Source: Ephydatia muelleri (lineage: Eukaryota > Porifera > Demospongiae > Spongillida > Spongillidae). Taken from it: DNA of 64,000 bases. The notes below the pieces were generated by a model. That model saw only the letters and a program-made list of their open reading frames with translations. It was not told where the DNA came from and made no database searches. This document shows positions 60,791 to 64,000 of the stretch, one piece after another. The translations under genes were made by a program, and so were the position numbers. The DNA is taken from the NCBI GenBank assembly GCA_013339895.1, contig JABACO010000006.1, positions 5,539,704-5,603,703 of the forward strand. The letters run 5' to 3'. The stretch's first letter is position 1. Every line of letters starts with the position of its first letter.

Positions 60791-61240
60791 AGTCAAGAGT
60801 TATATCGTATACATCCTTTTCGTCTTATCTCTATCGCAACTTCTCGCTTTATCTCCGGTACCGAAAATCCGCGTATAGGAAATCTCACGTACTAGGAACG
60901 GGAGTGCCAATTATTGGGGGTGCTACCTTACGTCACAGATAGAAGAATTGCGTGTTAATTACGTGTCTTACGCGGTTGTGGCTTACTGAAGAGAATTCGT
61001 TTGGAGTCCGCACGCTACAGAACTTTGCTATATGGTATTAACTTTTAAACCCACCCTCTTTAAAATCTGCACACTGAAAGCATTATGCTTCGAAGCTAAC
61101 TGGTCGCTTTGGGGCCAGGCGCACCTGCGATTGGTCAGCAAAAGTTGCAACTTGACAGAAATAACTACCCAAAATTGCTTATAACTACGGAATGTTTCTG
61201 CATGTCACTCATCTAATACTACTACATTGCATTTGTCTCT
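60791..61240. other. no gene seen, 3' flank of DD3-3-like gene
   Basis: Intergenic between the Gypsy remnant and the stop codon of the DD3-3-like gene. Nothing supported. Confidence 0.4.
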
Positions 61241-63834
61241 TTATGCCTTCACCGTCAGCTGTCCCTTCTGGCTCCTGTTGGAGAAGTTGTTGTTCCGGGT
61301 GCACAGGTAGTTGTATTCCCCCGGGGCAAATTGCAGCACCATTCCCTGGAAGGATGCGGACACGGTGTTCAGTAGAGGGTCAATCGCCCCGTACATGCCG
61401 GTTAGGGTGCTGGCACTGTAGTGGCATCCCGCAAAGCACTGAAAGTTCCCAGCGGTCGCGAAGGCTACGCCCACGTCAATCGGTCGCATGGCGCTGGCGG
61501 CCTTGCTCCAGTAAGGGGGAACCCAGAGGACTTTGAGCGCGTCGTTGTTAAACATGGAGGAGCTCTCCCACGGAGTGGGGTAGTTGGAGTTGGTGTTGGG
61601 AGACTCCAAAACATTGGTGCGATCCGTGCCTGGTTTATTAGAAATATACAATTGAATAGAAACCATGCGTGTATGGGCAAATGCATGCCGGTGTTAAAAT
61701 AAAAGCGCCATGTATTGACGCTTTGTGCAATATATGTGAGTTTGAAACAACAAGGATAGTTAGTTTCCACCTATATAGGACAGCTTTTATCAATCATGCA
61801 CCTCCAAGCCCTGTGAGGATCAATCTCTCCACGCACCATGTCAAAGGAAAGCATGTGTGCATGGGACACTTTGATACAGTAGGGTGGAGCTCTATCTAGG
61901 GAATGGAGACATACATACCTGTAAGCCCTTCTCCTGCATCCCCTGCCTGTCCATCACCAGCTGGGTTGCCATTGTTGTGAGTATTGGAGCCTGAAGGACG
62001 AAGATCAGGCAATTGATTGAAGCACCTTTATTACTAAATTGTGCACCGACCCCACTCCGCGCAGCACGCACGGACCGACCCCCACTCTTATTACACTCAC
62101 CAGTCCACTGGATGTGCACGCAGTCGTCCTTCGATACGGTCAGACGGTTGGGAATGAAGTCGTACTCCACTGCTGGGTACGTCTGGACAATGTTCCCCCT
62201 CTTCCCCCTCACATTCAGGTTGTACAGTGTGCAGTTGGGGATTCTCGAGGGGCGTGGCAGTAGCTCCATCACGTGACTCCGGTCCTGGAATGTGCGACCA
62301 AACTGGGCTGTGTTTATTGCCAGGCGCAGGGATGTCTTGGAGGTGGCGCCAATGTCAATGAGTGGATTCTGGGTGACGGGAGACACTGTACCCTGTGCCC
62401 TGATACGAAGAAGATGAAGCATGGAGTGAAATAGTTAGTGTAGGGAGGAAAGTGAGCTAATGAACACATGCAGTAAACTACTGCTGATGATCCCACACTG
62501 CTAGTATCACACCCCCCACCCTGTTTGCACAAGCCGACTTACGCATTCTGGTTCCTTGATGAGTCAGTGGCCCATGGGTTGTAGTCGTCTGTGGATATGT
62601 TGTACCTACAGGTGAATGCGTGAGCAAGAGGACACATCGATGAACATCCCATGCATATATAGCTGGGACCATCTCTCTCCTTACACATATCATGCTCCTA
62701 GATTCTCATTCTACTCCACTTCAAACCTCAACACTGTCCACTCTGTTTCTCACACTCCACACATAGATTCTCATTTATGTCAACTACAGTAACACACTCT
62801 CGTTCTGAGTGTATACGAATCCCCACCTCTCTTCTTCCTCCAAACCTAGGTTCTTGCTACTAGTGGACTTACCTTAGCCTGACCACAGCTAGCTTGGCAT
62901 TGCCAGATGGAAAGTAAGGAATGGTCCAAGTGTAGTTCAAGGGAACTCCATCTCTCCCGTTGCCAAGGTGATTAACCCTGGACCAAGGTGCCAATGTGCA
63001 TGTCGGCACTTTGGGAGCTACAAGGCAAGTGGCCACGCCTTCAAACGTGGGCGAATCCCAGTACCGGATGTAACCGTCGGTTCCATTCCTCAGAACACAG
63101 TCACGCTTCGTTACACTTTCAATATCAATGTAAGATCGAACAACCCACCAGCTACCTGTGCATGTGCAGAAGTTATCATGTCAAATCAATGCTATAGTTT
63201 TAAATGCTAAAAACTCCAGAATCTTTCCTACACACGGAACGGCACTCTCCTTCCCAACACATGCCTGCATGTGCTTACCACCATTGGCAACGCAAGTGCT
63301 GTAGGTGTTAAATTCGGACCAAGGCCTAACTCCGCCATCGCTGTACATCTGGCGACAGAGTCCCTTGGGCATCACGTTGAAGCTCTGGGCCTGGTAGTAG
63401 GCACACCGAGAGACGTTGTCAGTGAGGATGGCCACATCAATCCAGGGAGAGGGATGCCAGTAAGGGTAGTAGTCCCGCTCCTCGGGGCACTCATAGCCAC
63501 GCCTGTTTCCGTTGGCATTCTGGCGGGTGTAGGCGGCTGAACTGATTCCAAAGTTGTTGTTCCCGAGGTTCTGGTCGGCCGTAAAGAGGCCTGCAGTGTG
63601 TGAACGTGGGAGGGATGAGGCGATTGGGTGGAGACCCAATAATGTGGTTAGTTTTACCCTTGTTTCGCGTTCTCATGTTGCAGTCGTCGTAGTAATCGAA
63701 GCTCTCGTGCAGTCCTCTGGTGAGGGATGCCTGGTCGGCACGGGCCTTGTGTTGAGCGTTGGTTTCTGTGGTCCTGCTGGCGGGAGGGGTGAAGGTCTGG
63801 GTGTCGGTGGCGGTACCATCATGCACGCGACTGG
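61241..63834 (-). CDS. DD3-3-like protein, last seven exons
   Basis: Exons on the minus strand, all in phase with GT-AG borders: 63658-63834, 63279-63590, 62873-63155, 62543-62605, 62101-62399, 61919-61990 and 61241-61629, together about 530 codons plus stop. Recognisable blocks are [82 protein letters not shown] and [10 protein letters not shown]-like sequence near the end. These match DD3-3, a protein first named in Dictyostelium and present in several invertebrates. Its biochemical role is unknown; homologues usually carry a signal peptide and are thought to be secreted. The N-terminal exons lie right of the window. Many Cys and N-x-S/T sites fit an extracellular protein. Confidence 0.88.
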
Positions 63835-64000
63835 CTTTGTTAGTAGCTGTCACTGCATGTGTCGACAGTAACAAAAACAAAAAAAAAAAAGAAACGTACA
63901 TAATAGATTCTGCATGTTTCGCATGAAACAAATTAATTTCGCGTCATCGTACAAACCCAGTAAGAAGCATGAAAGATTTTGAAGATAGAAGAACATCGGT
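63835..64000. other. intron/5' region of DD3-3-like gene at window edge
   Basis: Contains an A-rich tract near 63870-63892 and no further exon that I can place. Confidence 0.5.

Overview
The window is eukaryotic and almost certainly from an invertebrate animal; a sponge is my best guess. Genes are split by many short GT-AG introns, microsatellites are abundant, and mobile-element debris is heavy. The window holds parts of two paralogous P-type cation ATPase genes, a DD3-3-like gene, many copies of a site-specific retrotransposon, and one large DNA transposon with very long inverted repeats.

Layout. 1-6790 (minus): 5' part of a Na+/K+-ATPase alpha-type gene, ten exons, running off the left edge. 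8592-10244 (minus): intronless 550-aa amidohydrolase. 15582-25288 (plus): a second ATPase alpha-type gene, 29 exons to its stop, with the same exon sizes and phases as the first. Its first exons are unresolved, one exon carries a frame break beside a 1.3-kb ATGT array, and several cation-site residues are changed. 25.5-43.5 kb: a graveyard of about 17 copies of a retrotransposon with a restriction-like endonuclease, in both orientations, mostly 5'-truncated and mostly bordered by TAA/ATT triplet runs. One copy (26047-29895) keeps an open 1282-codon ORF. 43.5-46.1 kb: a duplicated non-coding unit, a MITE-like insertion and a minisatellite. 46.7-60.8 kb: pieces of a Ty3/Gypsy-type integrase and an OTU-like fragment, surrounding an unrecognised ORF that is split by a 10,254-bp element. 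61241-63834 (minus): last seven exons of a DD3-3-like gene, open at the right edge.

The standout is the element at 48148-58401. It has 2.6-kb near-perfect terminal inverted repeats, GGTCCG/CGGACC ends and a 6-bp target duplication (GTGCTG). Inside, two divergently transcribed spliced genes share a 133-bp gap: a 404-codon DDE integrase-like transposase and a 368-codon RING-type protein. Removing the element and one target copy restores, by arithmetic, a continuous 188-codon frame in the interrupted ORF. The arms differ in length by exactly one 26-bp minisatellite unit. I did not compare every base, but everything I checked matched, so the insertion looks recent.

Functional links: the two ATPases are ion-pump paralogues flanking the amidohydrolase. 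The integrase and RING genes are probably a transposition module. The retrotransposon copies appear to have used each other's triplet-repeat tails as landing sites. Family names come from motif recognition only; no search was run.
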